A stretch of DNA of 64,000 nucleotides from Onchocerca lupi. Taxonomy: Eukaryota; Nematoda; Chromadorea; Rhabditida; Onchocercidae. The translations under genes were made by a program, and so were the position numbers. Under the pieces are notes generated by a model. It was given only the letters and a program-made list of their open reading frames with translations. It made no database searches and was not told where the DNA came from. This document shows, piece after piece, positions 62,801 through 64,000 of the stretch (position 1 is the first letter of the stretch; each line of letters opens with the position of its first letter). The stretch lies in NCBI GenBank assembly GCA_028564675.1, contig JAOVVO010000075.1:1-64000 (forward strand), written 5' to 3'.

Positions 62801-64000
62801 ATTATATGTATTGGTGGAATTGAAGAGTAAATAGCAAACTGAGTTTAATTTTATTTCAAATTATACAAACATTTTCAAAAAAATGAATGGATATTAAGAA
62901 TAAAAAATACTGCGGGAAAATCCGAATAGTGCTAAGTGTATTTCAAATTCAAAGCAATATTCATCTAGCTTTTTTTTCGTTAATTTGATGATTTATATTT
63001 TCTTCACTAGAAAGTTACAAGTAATATGCGGTGGTTGATTGAATTTATTTTAAAAATTTTCAAGAAAGCTGCTTAATCTTATTAAAGTTTATGAAGTGAA
63101 CAGTTAAATATTAAACTCCAAAGAAATTGAATTTACTTGTATTTTATGCTGATCGACGATGTATTGCAACGAATCGCCTTTTTTACTGGAGGATCGCCAA
63201 GATTTAGATGTTGCTATACCACGAATGAAACTTAATGGCTGCGATTTTTCAGTCAGCATTTTTTTAACTATAGCTGCACGGGCGTGACCTAGTGTTCGAG
63301 GTGCTTTAAGTTCTGTGACCTTTGAGCTAACATCTGAATTGTTTGCGAAAGGTTGCTTCGACGATAACTGTTCCGCTGATTTCCAACTTTCGAAATCGAC
63401 ATCTTCTGGATCCGATAATGCTTCTTCTACGACACAAATCTTTAATAACCAAATGATTAATCATTTAGTGCATTATAATACAATGAATTTCAAAGATTGC
63501 AATTTCCATGAAAAGAAAAAATTTTTTTCGCATAATTAAGCTATGCCAGAATAAATGCGAAATATGAATTCCTTATAAGATTCATGGTATCCTAAGAATT
63601 TGAATGAATATTGAAAAAGAGCTGTACCGTATCATCATCATCACTATCTGGCATCACTTCGCTTGGTAATTTGTTATTATCAGGTGCTGAAGTTATTTCA
63701 AGTTCTTCGATCACATCATCCTCGTTACCTACTGCTACATCTTCTCGATTTCTAGATGGAATCAACCAGAGCGATTCTGCTATTTCCGTATCATTAATTA
63801 TTCGCGGCTCATTTTGCTCTGGTTCTACAATGCATCATCGTTGATCTCTCATTTGTAGATCGTCGATTAATTAAATAACAAGTTATCGCCACTAATAGTT
63901 TTCTTGAATTTTCGGTATTATCTATCTTCTTCATTCATACTTTTGATAATACTCGTCAACTTCTTGAATTGATGGATAATTCAAAACTTGTTCAAATCGA
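59897..64000 (-). CDS. vab-19: KANK/VAB-19-type ankyrin-repeat protein, C-terminal part
   Basis: Cytoskeletal adaptor of the KANK family. The C. elegans member VAB-19 acts at epidermal attachment sites. Eleven phase-consistent exons are visible (63824-63628, 63439-63137, 62651-62460, 62316-62138, 61983-61833, 61700-61551, 61356-61258, 61104-60991, 60787-60695, 60545-60438, 60019-59897), about 570 residues, ending TGA. A further exon probably starts beyond 63943 and the N-terminus with the KN motif is outside the window. The five C-terminal ankyrin repeats are clear: ENTALHYAISHGNF, AGYTAVMLASL, GQTALMLAVSHGK, DEEGSTALMCAAEHGHKEIV and SSTALSIAVENGHREI, in the family's order and wording. Upstream sequence is acidic, serine-rich and low in structure, with a predicted helix (PQLSEAIEILKKHF) before the repeats, as in KANK. 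The 63439 acceptor (ATTAAAG) is unusual. Confidence 0.9.

Overview
The window looks like nuclear DNA of a nematode, most likely a spirurid/filarial worm. It is very AT-rich, with long A/T runs. Genes are split into many short exons by introns with TTTTCAG-type acceptors. Several first exons begin just after an acceptor-like AG close to the ATG, as expected for spliced-leader trans-splicing. The families present (class VI myosin, serpentine-type receptor, orphan Cys-loop channel, KANK/VAB-19, a BEL/Pao element) fit this. I read splice junctions by hand and checked codon phase across them. Exact exon edges are predictions.

Layout. 1-10 kb: a decayed Helitron helicase piece (minus), the first exons of a serpentine-like receptor (minus), then a full-length but broken BEL/Pao LTR element (3533-10057, minus). 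10-15 kb: mostly unassigned AT-rich DNA, with a receptor-like orphan exon and a small membrane-protein ORF just behind the myosin. 15.1-25.6 kb: a complete 25-exon class VI myosin (minus). 27.9-31.7 kb: a Cys-loop ligand-gated channel subunit (minus). 32.9-36.0 kb: an 8-exon gene whose C-terminal half resembles complex I subunit NDUFA11 (minus). 38.2-39.3 kb: a small secreted cysteine-rich protein (plus). 42.0-44.2 kb: the glutamate-cysteine ligase modifier subunit (plus). 48.1-56.6 kb: a 12-exon, phase-consistent gene (plus) with a selenoprotein-P-like thioredoxin domain, a Q/E/R-rich coil and a cysteine-rich tail. 59.9-64.0 kb: the C-terminal part of a KANK/VAB-19 ankyrin protein (minus), running off the right edge.

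The genes do not form one pathway. Two touch redox biology: GCLM, and the CxxC-bearing SelP-like fusion. The best candidate for something undescribed is that fusion: a cysteine-only SelP N-terminal domain joined to a coiled coil and a CC-paired secreted module. Also notable are a myosin VI that stops before the usual cargo-binding domain, three introns that need GC donors to keep frame, and four hairpin-forming inverted repeats.
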